From Dryomyza anilis (Eukaryota > Arthropoda > Insecta > Diptera > Dryomyzidae): DNA of 64,000 nucleotides. The first letter of the stretch is position 1, and each line of letters opens with the position of its first letter. Location of the stretch: positions 105,660,040-105,724,039 of the forward strand of contig OX638130.1 in the NCBI GenBank assembly GCA_951804985.1, in the 5' to 3' direction. The notes below the pieces were generated by a model. The model made no database searches. It worked only from the letters and a program-made list of their open reading frames with translations, and was not told the origin of the DNA. Positions 45,099 through 56,190 of the stretch are shown here, in pieces. The translations under genes were made by a program, and so were the position numbers.

Positions 45099-45353
45099 CT
45101 TTTATTTTTGTGTTTCTGCCTTTGTTCTTCGTATTTCCTTTTAATTTTATTTTTCCATCCTTTGTTTTTATTTTTCTGTTGTTTTTGAGTTTGAGTGGTG
45201 TAAGTCCTAAGTTATAAGGCGTTAAAAGTTTACGTTGTATGGGATGTGCCACGCCCCGTTGTCCAATCCCGTCCATATATAGCCTATGTCACCATCCGGA
45301 CTGCATAGTATCCTCGTGTGAAAATTTCTGTCAAATCGGAACTGGAACAAACA

Positions 45354-45384
45354 GACAGACGGACGGACGGACGGACGGACGGGC
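45354..45384 (+). repeat. (GGAC)n microsatellite
   Basis: Runs of GACG/GGAC expanding the CAGACAGACGGAC tail of family A. Confidence 0.85.
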
Positions 45385-45397
45385 GGGCCAAGAATTT

Positions 45398-46889
45398 TCC
45401 AATTTCTAAACCATTAGATGATGTTTAATAAAAATGTATAATCGAAATAATATAAATGAACGTCACTTTATATCTGGTCTTTTATAAATAACCATAAAGC
45501 GATATTAACGTAATGACGAATAATAAGAAAATGCAACAACTATTTAAAGAAAACCAAAGGAAAAACGCCATCTAGAGGTCAAAGCCACTGCCAGGTGGTC
45601 TCAGGTCGATGCTTTTGCATGAAAATGTTGCTGTGCAAGCTGTTGCAAGCTTTAAGCCATAGGAAAAATGCAACTTTTTTATGCTATACGGCGGCAGCAG
45701 CGGCAGCTGTTGGTCGTTAATGTGATGACAGTCAATTCAAGACGATACAGCCAAAAGAGGTAGTAGCTGTTAATTAATGAATGTTTTGGCCACACTTTGT
45801 TTTGTTTTATTTTCTGCAACGAATACCAATTACTGTCGTACCGGTTACCTACCATAAACATAGTATTTTGCACAATTTTTGTTTATTTCCATTAAGTTTT
45901 AAAAAATAAAATAAAATTTAATGACCAACCGACTTTTCGGCTTATGGTAAAACTGTAATGAGCACACTTGCATTTCAAAAAAAAAAAAAAAAAACTAATT
46001 AAGTAACCATACAAAATGTAACTAAATTCGCAATGAACTGGTTTCAATTTATAGAGCAGTTTAGTAATTTATTTTGGGTTTATTTCATAAGCATTACAAC
46101 TTGCAGTTGTTACAAAATTAATTAAGCGTTTATTTAATTTTTTGGTTAATATATTTACTCTGTTACAATTTAATGACGTCTATAAATCTATAAAAGCCGT
46201 TTGCTGTTTATATGGCTCATGCTAGGATTATCTTGTGAGCGTTGTTTAGTTTAGGCATTACTACCATAGATTGTGTGATGTAAATTTATGACTTTGTTGA
46301 ACCGTGAAAGACTTTTGAAACGTTTTTCTATGTGTTCATTCGAATGCCGTAAATTCCTTGTCCATAAAAATGAAACTTTACGTTTATGTAATTTATTTGC
46401 TGCAATATTGACGCCTTTTATGACAGACTGCCATCAGCTCGTCATGTTGAAAATATTTATAAAATTTAAAAATTTTAAAAACGAGTCAAAATTTTTTGTT
46501 TGTAAAAATTTTAATTGAAAAAATTTATAGTTTTGCGCATATTAAAGTTAATGCAATAATACATACCAATAGTATATTTTCTAATAGTAGCAAAAAAAAA
46601 ATGAAATTCCAGACATACCGAAATTGAAAATATTTATAAAACTTAGTTTTCGTAAAATCCTCACTTTGAAATATTTTGTTGATAATCAAATTTTGTTCAT
46701 GGTTGAAAATGTTATGTTCAATACAAATTGTTTTTTAGTCATGATTATACATTAAAAAATTTCGATATATTAGTCAATTTCGATCTCGTTAATCATATTG
46801 AAATTTTTATTATCTTATTATTTTTTTAATCAGTTAGTTTTCAAGATATATGGATGTTAAATCAGATAATATTGAATATAGTTTTTAGT
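45398..46889. other. Mixed DNA with one repeat-poor island at 45.54-45.75 kb
   Basis: 45540-45750 (CCAGGTGGTCTCAGG, GCTGTTGCAAGC, GGCGGCAGCAGCGGCAGC) is GC-richer and not part of the repeat families. A TATAAAAG box at about 46190 could be a promoter but has no supporting transcript unit. The 76-codon frame at 46288-46518 is unrecognised. Confidence 0.4.
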
Positions 46890-47098
46890 GTTTTGACTAG
46901 GGATTAAAACCCTTCGAAATATCGGTTCTATTTCCCAGATTTTTAAAATAGCGGTTTCGATTCCGTTTTCAAACAAAACAAATTATACGGGTTCCGATTT
47001 CACATATTTTTTAATAACGGTTTCGATTCCGGTTCTGGTTCCAAGATTTGACTCTTCGAAATAACACCTAAAGCAAAAACGTCCTAATATTAAGAATG

Positions 47099-47290
47099 GT
47101 TAGGACGCGGTAGCTCAGTGGTTAGTGCGTTGGACTGCATGCCGAAAGATCCCCGGTTCAAACTTGGACTGTGGCTAACAACAACTTTTCATAAAAACAT
47201 TTTTCTATACCGTGCTACCTCTCGGCAGTAAATGGCAAACCTCCGAGAGTAAAAACATTGCCTATGAGCTCTCACCCGCCGTTCGGACTG
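47099..47290 (+). mobile_element. tRNA-derived SINE, 3'-truncated, intact Pol III boxes
   Basis: The head has A box TAGCTCAGTGG (47111-47121) and B box GGTTCAAACTT (47155-47165). The SINE body follows (CTCGGCAGTAAATGGCAAAC) and stops at CCGCCGTTCGGACTG, where the end of the CACAGA MITE begins. Confidence 0.87.
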
Positions 47291-47343
47291 TAATTGTATT
47301 GATGTACATTTTTGGTTATATTTACGAATTATTTTTTTCTGTG
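47291..47343. mobile_element. Right-end fragment of the CACAGA MITE
   Basis: ATTGATGTACATTTTTGGTT then ATATTTACGAATTATTTTTT and TCTGTG before TA. It matches the end of the copy at 60436-61181. Confidence 0.75.
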
Positions 47344-48033
47344 TATTGATACCACCGTTTATTAAATGGCATATTAATGAATGTATTCATTATATATATG
47401 AACAAAATATTCAATACAATGAATTTGAATTGTCATATTGATGAATTTGTTCATAATATTTTTTCAAAAAAAAAAATGTTTATAAAAAAGTGTAAAAATT
47501 TTATTTAAAAAATAACAGTAAAAAACATTATACCAAAAAAAATTTTGGACAAAAAAAATTGTTCCAAAAAAAAAATGTAAAAAAAAATCGAAAAAAAAAA
47601 ATTGGAAAAAAAAAATTTCGAAAAAAAATTTGTTCGAAAAAAAAAATTTTTTTTTCAAAAATATATTTTTTATAAATATAACTTTTTATTAACAAAAAGT
47701 TGTAATTATAATAAATATATTATAAAACATTTTACGAATTTATGCTTGTCGAGCAAGCATTATATAAGAACTAAGACACAAGAACTACTTGAGAATTGAG
47801 AAGTACGACAAAACATGAACGAAAAAAAAAATATGTTTATAGAAATTTGGTTTAATGAACAGCATTCTTCAATATAAAGAACATATATGATGTATTTTAT
47901 ATTTTGGTTCATTAATATGATGAAACGTATTCTTCACTTACAGTTCATCATATTGAAGAACACTTTTTCGACAGTTACCAAGCGTTTATATATTAAAAAT
48001 ATCATTTTTTGTTGTATAAATTAAACATAGAAC
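47344..48033. other. A-rich low-complexity DNA
   Basis: 47464-47660 is poly-A broken by T, G and C; its translations are K/F-rich. TTCAATATGATGAA-type phrases occur at 47380-47460 and 47850-47960. No gene. Confidence 0.55.
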
Positions 48034-48706
48034 GGAAAACTGGCATGGTCGGTCTATTGTGTCCTGAGAACCGACTACTTATGTTCAAATATCTCATATA
48101 AAATGTATATCTACAAATCAATTTTACTGTATAAGTGCTTAGGTAAACTTTTTTTGATCATATATATATTGAGTCATTCTGAAATACATGAAAATTATGT
48201 TTTCCTACGAAACGAGTTGTGGTTTCCAAAAAATAAAAAAAATTGAAATTCGGTACGCCTACCCATTTGTAAATATGGGTATCAAATGAATGGAAATTCT
48301 TCTGCGATTGAAAGTTTGTAGTTATTTTCAGGATTCGTATACCCTGGTGACCTTTACACGACTTTTAATGGTAAACACACATATGTGTACGGTATTTATA
48401 GTCGGCTTAGACCGACTATAATTTTGATAATCCTACACGCAGAAAAAAATTCCCTCAAATCACATTAAAATTGGTCAATAGGACAATTATTGATTTAATA
48501 GTATACAAAAAATAAATCTTTTCATATAAACTCAATGGCAATGTCATGGTATTTTCTAGTATTTAATAGTATTTTCTGATTAAAATAATAATTTGTACTA
48601 TTGACTATTTTTTATAGCAAAAAACTATTACTTATATAGTATTTTTTTCTGGGTGTAACTATCATAATAACACCAATATAAAATTTCTAACCTTCCCAAC
48701 TGGTTT
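48034..48706 (+). mobile_element. Family B dispersed element, copy 3, carrying a nested MITE
   Basis: 5'-truncated: starts at AAAACTGGCATGGTCGGTCT. Interrupted by the family C MITE 48436-48655 and ends CCCAACTGGTT. Target sequence GATAATCC-TA-ACTATC can be compared with the uninterrupted copy at 17.5 kb. Confidence 0.85.
48436..48655 (+). mobile_element. CACCCAGAAAAAAA MITE (family C), copy 3
   Basis: 220 bp, start CACGCAGAAAAAAATTCC, end TATTTTTTTCTGGGTG, flanked by TA. Inverted relative to copies 1 and 2. Confidence 0.9.
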
Positions 48707-49199
48707 TTTTTCGATTTACCCTGATCACAAGTGATCGAAGAAAACAATAGCAAAACAAAATTCAAACCAAAGTCCGTCGTTCTGCAAATATTTATTGATT
48801 ATCAAAACATCAACATGTGTTCTCAAAATGTTTTTATACACAAAGAAGTTATTTGGAGACTCCCGATTTAAATGACATTTGTATTTTAAATAAAATATTT
48901 TTGTGTCGTTTCTGATAATTTTTTTAAACCTGTTGTAAAACCGATACCGTTAATATCGGTTTTGGATATCGGTTTATTTCTGATTTTCGTAAAACGGTTT
49001 CGATAACGGTTTCCGTTTTAGAAATGAAACGGGTTTAAATGGCTATCGGTTACGGTTTCAATCGTTGCTTTAAATTAAAATTTAATCTTCCAGTTTTAAT
49101 ATAAATACAATTCTATACAGTTTTCAAAAAATTTGGATTTGAAAAATAAATATTTTATTTTTTATCATTTTTAGATTATTTTTTTTATCAAATTATTAA

Positions 49200-50060
49200 A
49201 AAAATTTATATTTAATAAAAAAAAGTACATTATTAATTTGCGCAACTGTGTAATTTATTGAGTATCGAATGTCGCAAAATGTTCGCAACATCTGTAGCAA
49301 ATGCGTTGGCAACATGTTATCATGTTGCATCAACATTAACAAGAAACAACTACAACTCAAATCCGAACAGGGAACAACACAAAATACAAGAAACATTTTC
49401 ACAAAATCTGCCAATAGTAACAACAGATCTGACAACACACAACACAGATGAAGGCAACTAAAAGACTTTTGTAACCAATACTTGACTGAAAACAACTAGT
49501 AGAAGACTGAAGAATAATATCGAAGCAATTGAATTAGAAAGAGATCAATCGTGTTTTGTTAGTGCCTGTGGCAAAAGAGCGGCAGAGGCCGCGAGAAGAC
49601 GAATGCTTTCACACAGACTGCGCTGCATTTAGTAATTAAAGAAAAAGCAACAACACTCTTGATCGATATCGCTTGCTGTAATGTTGTTGGTGTTGTAGTC
49701 TTTCCCCCCATCATCGTCGCTGTCGGCAACAAATGCAGATCGTTGTCTACATTGTCGACGTCGTCGTCGTGCAACATGAAACTGCGATATGTTGTGCGGG
49801 ACGAAGAAGTCAAGTGTTCGTTCGGAGGCCGTTGGCCAGTGAGTGCTGCGCAGCACTGAGTCAATTCGACGTCAGCAATGCTACGATACGAACAGTAATA
49901 ATATCAAGAGAAAAAAAATCAAACAAATACAATTGACAGCGAGAAAAAAAGAGAAAGCAGGTCACTTGTATGACGACGTTTAACGAAATGTTGTTGTTGC
50001 TGATGTTGGCAGCGCAGCAGCATTTAGAGGCCCATGCAGATGAAAATTTTGCGTTATTTT
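49200..50060. other. Repeat-poor, less AT-rich island
   Basis: The largest island free of recognised repeats in the right half. It has a palindrome GCAACATG-TTAT-CATGTTGC (49309-49328), many CAACA/AACAAC phrases and a CpG-containing block at 49730-49880 (CATTGTCGACGTCGTCGTCG). Overlapping frames on both strands, up to 101 codons, have no recognised domain. Possible promoter/5' UTR or enhancer, or an unrecognised exon. Confidence 0.4.
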
Positions 50061-51100
50061 GCAGTTACCACTATTGAAATGCAAAAATCATGCAATAGTT
50101 TAAATATTTTTATTTTCGAAATGTAATAATTTTTTTTACATTTGTTTCTATTTTATTATTATTTATTTTTAATTCGATCTTTATCTAAAGAAAAAAATCC
50201 TGTCCAAGCTCTAGCGATTTGAATTCATTAAAACAAAACATTGTTTGTATTGAAACCAGTAAATAAGTCAGGTCACATATGGAATTTTGAAAAAAGGTAA
50301 ATTTTGATATTAAGTCTAATGATATTTGATATTTGATAAAATTTGATAAAATTCAACTCTGTTACCACTTAAAATGATCCCGAGGTTTCCAGTATTTTCG
50401 AATTCGGCAAATAACCTCAAACTTGCAAAACTGAAGGATTTTTTTATTGGTAGGTTTTCCGAATTTAGATTTTTTTTAGAGCATCACTAGTTATTTTAAA
50501 ATATTTTACCATAAAATGTTCTTCGGATTGCAAATCATGACTTCCCTTTTCAATACCCAAAAGCTCGATTGAACTAGCTCTTCCTCTATTTCTATAATTG
50601 TGATATCAGCTTATAGAAGATCGATCGGACATCGTTAAATCAATTCAGAAGGTGACTCTGATAATAAATAGATGTAATTTTACATACCGGGCACGCATTT
50701 TTCTAGACCAGGGGTCCGCAAGTAATTTAAAGTGGCGTTCGGACACTATTGAAAAATTTTATCGACGCTCAGTGGTGCAGGGAGTACCAAAAGTTCGCGG
50801 AAACCTCAAATAGTGTTATTTTTAGAAAAATAAGTATGAGGATTGACCAATATTGTATGAAAATTTAATAATCAACATTTAGATGAAGATTTTTAAAAGT
50901 GGTACCTCCCATACAATTTATACATGTGAATTTATACATGTTGGGAATTACGATAGCTACAGTGATGAAACTTCATTGTGCACTTGTCAAAATTTCATCT
51001 TGATTGGACAAGTGGGCATGGTATCCCCCATATAACAGATATCTTCTAAATGGCATAGCATCGGTGATACTGCAAAACCGCCTATCTACATTTTCGAATA
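50061..51100. other. AT-rich DNA, no gene seen
   Basis: Contains GGTACCTCCCATACAATTTA and a related GGTATCCCCCATATAACAG phrase near 51016, which recurs at 51468 beyond the SINE. No open frame of interest. Confidence 0.5.
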
Positions 51101-51404
51101 ATAATAATAGTATGGTACTAGAATTCTATAAGAACTTAGGCCTCTCTCAACATTTTGAGCTGTACGTGTTATATTTGTACTCAAAGTGGTGGGACCTACA
51201 GTTTATTGCCGAATCCGAACGGCGGGTGAGAGCTTTTTATAGGCAATGTTTTTACTCTCGGAGGTTTGCCATTTACTGCCGAGAGGTAGCGCGGTATAGA
51301 AAAATGTTTCTATGACAAGATGTTGTTAGCCCCAGTCCAGGCTTGAACCGGGGACCTTTCCGCTCGCAGTCCAACGTACTAACCACTGAGCTACCGCGGC
51401 TACA
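51101..51404 (-). mobile_element. tRNA-derived SINE, full-length copy (~300 bp)
   Basis: Minus-strand order: GTAGCCGCGGTAGCTCAGTG (A box), CGTTGGACTGCGAGCGG, CCCCGGTTCAAGCCTGG (B box), body with CTCGGCAGTAAATGGCAAAC and ACTTTGAGTACAAATATAAC, and a short (ATT)n tail. Flanking phrases AATGGCATA...CATTTTCGAATA repeat on both sides (51050-51098 and 51403-51413: TACATTTTCGAATA), a target-site duplication of about 14 bp. Confidence 0.92.
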
Positions 51405-51955
51405 TTTTCGAATACCTCTTACAATATTAATTTTCGTTGATTTTATCTTGATTGGACAAGTTGACGTGGTACCCCCATATAACAGACATCTACAAAATGG
51501 CATATATTAGAAAATAATAGAACTACAGTGATGAAAATTTGTAATATACACTTTTTCGTTGTTTTCATCTTGATTTGGCAAGTAACCAAAAATGGACATA
51601 CAATTGTGGAAATTGTTAATAGTAGTATAAATAAAATAATCGATCGTTGAAATTTGAATAACTCGGAAAAGGCAAAATTAAGTATTTTGAAAAAGCTTAA
51701 TATGTGTACTAAATAACAATATAATCAGTTTTGCCGGAGTGTGTCTGAAACATTTTTGTTTTCATCATTCTAAAGTATGGAAAATTTCAAAATCTTTATA
51801 AAAACCTGAAGTTTATAAATACCAAAAATAGTTTTTATGGTTTGTAAAATAACCGTTTCAAAATATTGATCTCATATGACAATATTTTTTCTTGAAATTG
51901 TTGTGAAAAATTGTCTGTGTTTGAGAGAGTGTGGGGGGAAAAATTGTATACATAT
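51405..51955. other. AT-rich DNA, no gene seen
   Basis: Contains a second GGTACCCCCATATAACAGA phrase and dispersed short repeats; no open frame. Confidence 0.5.
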
Positions 51956-52630
51956 GGGCATTTCCTGGGGTTTCGGACGGGACATCCTCGAAGGAAAATT
52001 TATGAATTTACTGGATTTTTTTTTGCTGAAGTAGTATTTAAATAGGTCTAAACAATTTCAAAATATTAGAGAATTCTATACAATAGATCAAAACATATAA
52101 ATTAAATAGTGGTCGTTCCGGACGGGACAAAAACGGATGTGCATGTCGAGGTTCATATGGAAATACCAAAAAGTCAACAAATTTTGCGTACAAATGATTT
52201 TTTAAAAATATTTTGAAAAATAGTTGAAATCATGTGCCTTCTTTATATATTAACACTTTGTTCCTTAAGTATATAGTTTTTTAATAATAAATCACAAAAA
52301 AATTTTGTATATGACAATATTAATCATTATTACGAAATAAAAAGTGATGTAATATTTTCAGATGTTTTTAAGTTTTTAATTTTTTTTTTACTGTTTTTGA
52401 AAAAAAAAATTGATATTTTTTATACTGATACTCAAAGTTCCAGACGTGACAGATTTTAATTAGCTGTCAATAATTTTCTAGAATTCCTAGGAAATCGATG
52501 TTTACATTTCTGAAAATGTCAAGGAAATTCAGATTTAGGAACAGATGATTCAACTATTTAAAAAATATTGTTTAATATGATAATAAATGTATATTTTTGG
52601 TGCCGGACGGGACAATAGGGGACCCTTATA
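51956..52630 (-). repeat. CCGTCCGGAACGAC repeat, copy 2
   Basis: 52070-52300 is the reverse complement of 29640-29880. GGACGGGACA phrases occur at 51976, 52118 and 52602, as in a tandem element. No coding signal. Confidence 0.7.
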
Positions 52631-52798
52631 CAAAAATAAAAACTTGCCCGTTATTTTTGTTTGAATGAGTATTTTTAAGCTTTAGAAATATTAATAAGAT
52701 TGAAAACAGAAAAAAAAATTGAATCTGTATGTTTTTAAAGTTAGTACATGATAAATTGCTATATTTACAAGTTTTGTAGTAACGTAACTTTATGAGTA

Positions 52799-53512
52799 TT
52801 TTTATACCCTACATCTATGAGGTACAGGGTATATTAACTTTGTGCATATATTGTAACGCCCCTTAGGAGCCGTGTCCGGTATTGAAAAGTATATATATTC
52901 TTGATCAGCATCACTACCCGAGTTCGTTTAGCCATGTCCGTCTGTCTGTCCGAATACAGAATAACTTGAGAAATACTGATCAGAATGCGATAAAATTTCG
53001 TCTCAATATATTTTAGCTAATAGTAGGAAACGAGTTTGGAAATGATCCAAATCGGTCAACGCACACGCCCACCTCCCATATAAGTCACTTTTTTATAACT
53101 CTTTAAGAACTAATAACTCGAAAAGTATTTATGATATAGTTATAAAATTTAAAACGTATTGTTAGAATTCACCTACAAATATGTGGTCCATTATTTCCCG
53201 GGTTGTCATAGTGAAAATTTTAGTCGTAAATTATTAAAATCAAATCTATGAAATATTAGTCTTAGAAAATTTTAAATATAGGCGTTGTCTACCCACTTTT
53301 ATTTTTCTAAATTTTTTTAATACTTTTTATATAAAATTTTTAATTTATAGGGATATAAGACGTACATTTCTGATATGTGAATAATATTCTGGGTGGGGGT
53401 TCAGCATAATTAAGAACTTTAAAATTAAGGTATACAATTGAATATCTCACATTAAGGTGTAGGGTATTCCATAATCGGGCCCGATCGACTATAAAAGTCC
53501 GTCCCATGTGAC
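52799..53512 (+). mobile_element. Family B-related element, diverged copy 4
   Basis: Starts TTTTTATACCCTACATCT, contains AAAAGTATATATATTCTTGA, TGTCCGTCTGTCTG and CACACGCCCACCTCCC, and ends GGTGTAGGGTATTCCATAAT followed by CGATCGACTATAAAAG. The ends match the other family B copies; the middle is a different subfamily. Confidence 0.75.
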
Positions 53513-54578
53513 GAAAAAAAATTATAAGTGTCTAGATTGAATTTGACTTTTGAAATTTTTGCCAACTTTAGGTACTCTGTCTCTCTCTCTTAGTTGAACC
53601 TTTTTTTTGTATAGAAATTCAATTTTAACAGCCCATTAGCTAATTTTAACGACTATTTAAATAATCAAATGTTATTAAATGTTCTTAAATATCCATGTAG
53701 GAAATTTTAGACTTGACGTAATCAGAACATGCAGACTCTAATGCGTAGTCTTCTATATCTATGTCTAGGTGTCATGCTTGGGCCAGAGTTAAGCATTCTT
53801 GGACCTCACCATTATTTTTTTTTCCTTTATGTGTAACCGCTATTATTATAAAATTTCCAAACCATATTAAGCATTGTTTTGTAATGGTGTAAAATAACAA
53901 ATAATTCAAATCGCATAATATCTACAAAAACTATGCCTAATTGGTTTAAAATGTATGCTTTTACAATTTAAACTTTTTGTGTTAAACAAAATTTTTAAGG
54001 TTTATTGCTATTGTTTATGTTATTATATTTTCTAATTTTATGTTTTGTTTACATTTTATTTAGTTTATGTTTGTTTTTTATATTATTAAAAATATTCGAA
54101 AAATTAACACGCATCGATTTCGCACATGCGCGACTATTGTGTACAAAACAATAAAAAAAAAACATGTCAATAATGAACAAAATTCCACTTCAAAGTCATC
54201 ACCTCTTCCTCCTCCAACGCTATCGCTCTTTTCAGTGGAGTTTAACAAATTCAGCGTCTCAAACAAAAGCTGCAATTCTTGCCTTTTGGCAATGTTTTTG
54301 TGGTTTTTTCAATTTATTTTGTTTATAATTATATTTATTTTTATTTTTTATATATTTATTTTTATTTTTTATATATTTATTTTTATTTTTTATATATTTA
54401 TTTATAATTTTTTTTTTTATATATTTATTTATATATTTATTTATATTTTTTTTTTATATTTTAAATTTATTTTATTATAATGTATATTAAATTATTTTTC
54501 TTTGGCTTTTATTTCACTTTTACTCCAATGTGTTTTTATTTTTATTTAAATTTTTATTAATTTTTGTTTAACTTAATT
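53513..54578. other. AT-rich DNA with TTTTTATATATTTATT array
   Basis: 54315-54475 is a tandem array of about 24-bp TTTTATTTTTTATATATTTA units. On the minus strand 54140-54280 has an open frame next to an acceptor-like GCAAGAATTGCAG, but no donor or homology supports an exon. Confidence 0.5.
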
Positions 54579-54589
54579 TTAATATACAG

Positions 54590-54786
54590 GGTGGTCCGCT
54601 TTGGGGTGTAAATAATTTAGGGACTGATTCCTTGGTTCATTTCATGAAAAAAATTGCTCAAAAGTTAGGTTCTATTTGGAACACCCAATGATATACAGGG
54701 TGTTTTCAAAATTTACTTTAGAAAAATTGATACAATCGTATATTTAATTATAACTTCTACAATTTATGGTGCATAGCAAAAATATT
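54590..54786. repeat. TACAGGGTG repeat fragment
   Basis: TATACAGGGTGG at 54590 and TATACAGGGTGT at about 54693 are two ends of a type often seen in fly DNA transposon remains. They flank about 100 bp; no coding content. Confidence 0.45.
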
Positions 54787-54787
54787 A

Positions 54788-56071
54788 AGGACTGTGTCGA
54801 ATAAAATTGTCCGTTACATATCATCCCATAATGTGCTATTGCAACATTCAAATTAAAAAATTTTGATCATAGTAGCTCTGAATTAAATGGCAGAAAATAA
54901 TTTGTGTCAGTTATAGTCAATACAAAATTTATTTAACGCGAAAATGGCAAACGAAGTGGAAGTGCGAGAAAATATAATTCAAATTTTTCAAAAACAACCT
55001 AGTTGGTCTTTTAAAAAAATTGCCAAGGAGGTAGGGGGCTAACTCTAAGACCATTTCTCGCGTTATCAACCGCTTTAAGGAAGACCTGAGTATTGATCGG
55101 AAGAAAGGTTCTGGTAAAAAAATGCCCACATGATCGTGAAAAGTCGAAGAATATTTTAAAGAAAGATCCAAGCATATCCGGAAGGAAATTGGCGAGAAAG
55201 GCGGATTGCTCAGAATCTTTCGTGCGCAGGACTAAGAAAGAAGCTGGGCTGAAGACGTACAAGGTCCAAAAAGTTCCGGATAGAAATGCCGTCAAGAATG
55301 AAACCGCAAAACAACGAGCTAAAAAGCTGAACCAAGATTTTTTTAAAAAATTCAATTGCTGCATAATGGACGACGAAACTTATGTTTTAGCGGACTTTTC
55401 TCAGCTACCTGGGCAGGAATTTTATACAGCCGATTCTCGAGGAAATGTCGCTGAAAAATTCAAATCAAAAAAACTGACAAAATTCCCAAAGAAATTCCTT
55501 GTTTGGCAGGCAATTTGCAGTTGTGGAAAAAGGAGCAGCTCATTCGTGACATCGGGTACAATTAATAGCGAAATATATGTGAAGGAATGCTTGCAAAAGA
55601 GATTGCTTCCATTTTTACGCCAACATGAAGTGTCCACATTTTTTTGGCCTGACCTCGCTTCATGTCACTTCATGTCACAGCAAAACGGCCTTAGAGTGGA
55701 TCCAACAAAATGCAGTGATTTTGGTGCATAGAGAAGCCAATCCACCAAACTGTCCAGAACTCAGGCCGATTGAGAGATACTGGGCTTTAGTAAAAATGGA
55801 GATGAAGACAACAAAAAAAGTGGCCAAAGACCTTCAAGACTTTAAAAGAAAGTGGTCTTCAGCAGCTGTGAGGGTGTCGGACACTACCATTACAACATTA
55901 ATGGAAAATTAAAACTTTTTATTAAAAAGTATTCATTTCTGGTTGTTTATATTTTTTTTTTATATTTAAAAATAATTTGCAAAATAAAATATTTTATTCT
56001 ATAAAAATTCGATTACTAGATTTCTAGATTTTTTCATTTTTGTAGCGGACAATTTTATTCGACGCAGTCCT
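54788..56071 (+). mobile_element. DD37E-type mariner (ITmD37E-like) transposon, 1284 bp
   Basis: Terminal inverted repeats AGGACTGTGTCGAATAAAAT... and the matching right end ...ATTTTATTCGACGCAGTCCT differ at only two of about 31 positions. The TA target duplication is intact (54786-54787 and 56072-56073). Length and structure are those of a complete mariner-type element with one transposase gene, which is broken. Confidence 0.93.
54944..55912 (+). pseudogene. DD37E mariner transposase, inactivated
   Basis: The product would cut out and re-insert the element at TA. The frame starts at ATG 54944 (MANEVEVRENIIQIF, helix-turn-helix DNA-binding region). It breaks at 55034-55042 (a G run, ending in TAA), resumes in another frame, shifts again in an A run near 55119-55125, and then stays open to 55731. 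Catalytic features seen: MDDETYV (first D), WPDLASCH (second D) and PELRPIERYW (the E about 37 residues later), plus LPGQEFY, all typical of the mosquito/fly ITmD37E group. A 10-bp tandem duplication (TTCATGTCAC at 55659-55668 and 55669-55678) causes the third frame break, after which the C-terminal part continues in the frame ending TAA at 55912. With three disabling changes but well-kept ends, it is a relic that other transposase could still mobilise. Confidence 0.93.
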
Positions 56072-56073
56072 TA

Positions 56074-56190
56074 CATTAATTTTACAGATAATCGATCATA
56101 GTTTCAAGTAAAATTTTAATATTTAATATTATTTTGTTTTTATTATTATTTTGTTTTTATTATTTTGTTATATGTTTTATTACATTTTTA
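56074..56190. other. AT-rich spacer
   Basis: Short flank of the mariner element, nothing seen. Confidence 0.5.

Larger units (their letters stand above)
43896..45397 (+). mobile_element. Family A minisatellite-bearing repeat, copy 2, split by family B
   Basis: Left part (43896-44502) has ACTAGGTGGACCCGTGCAGG, GACCCGTGCTTCGCTGTGG, the 16-bp repeat, and the 15-bp GTGGTGAATTTTAGT repeat (44190-44455). The right part (45099-45397) resumes with the T/G-rich tract, GCCACGCCCCGTTGTCC and a (GGAC)n tail. The intervening family B element was inserted later. Confidence 0.85.
46890..49080. repeat. GGTTTCGATTCCGG-type repeat split by younger elements
   Basis: 46890-47060 and 48930-49070 both consist of repeated CGGTTTCGAT, CGGTTCCGAT and related phrases. 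Between them are a SINE, a MITE end, an A-rich tract, and a family B element carrying a MITE. They may be two halves of one older element; this is inference. Confidence 0.45.

Noticed and set aside
46190..46197. TATAAAAG promoter box
   Set aside because: TA-rich background gives many such matches and no transcription unit could be tied to it.
47099..47175. tRNA gene (A and B boxes present)
   Set aside because: It continues into a SINE body shared with two other loci and lacks a closed acceptor stem, so it is a SINE head.
49559..49864. 101-codon minus frame and overlapping 66-75-codon frames on both strands
   Set aside because: All frames are open because of base composition; none shows a domain, start context or splice support.
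54078..54280. Possible minus-strand exon (QLLFETLNLLNSTEKSDS...) next to an acceptor-like AG
   Set aside because: No credible donor before the frame enters a poly-F/T tract, and no recognised homology to the GRXCR1 N-terminus.
55093..55731. 212-codon frame as an intact protein
   Set aside because: It is only the middle of a broken transposase; its apparent start is a TTG within the sequence and the true N-terminal part lies in another frame.
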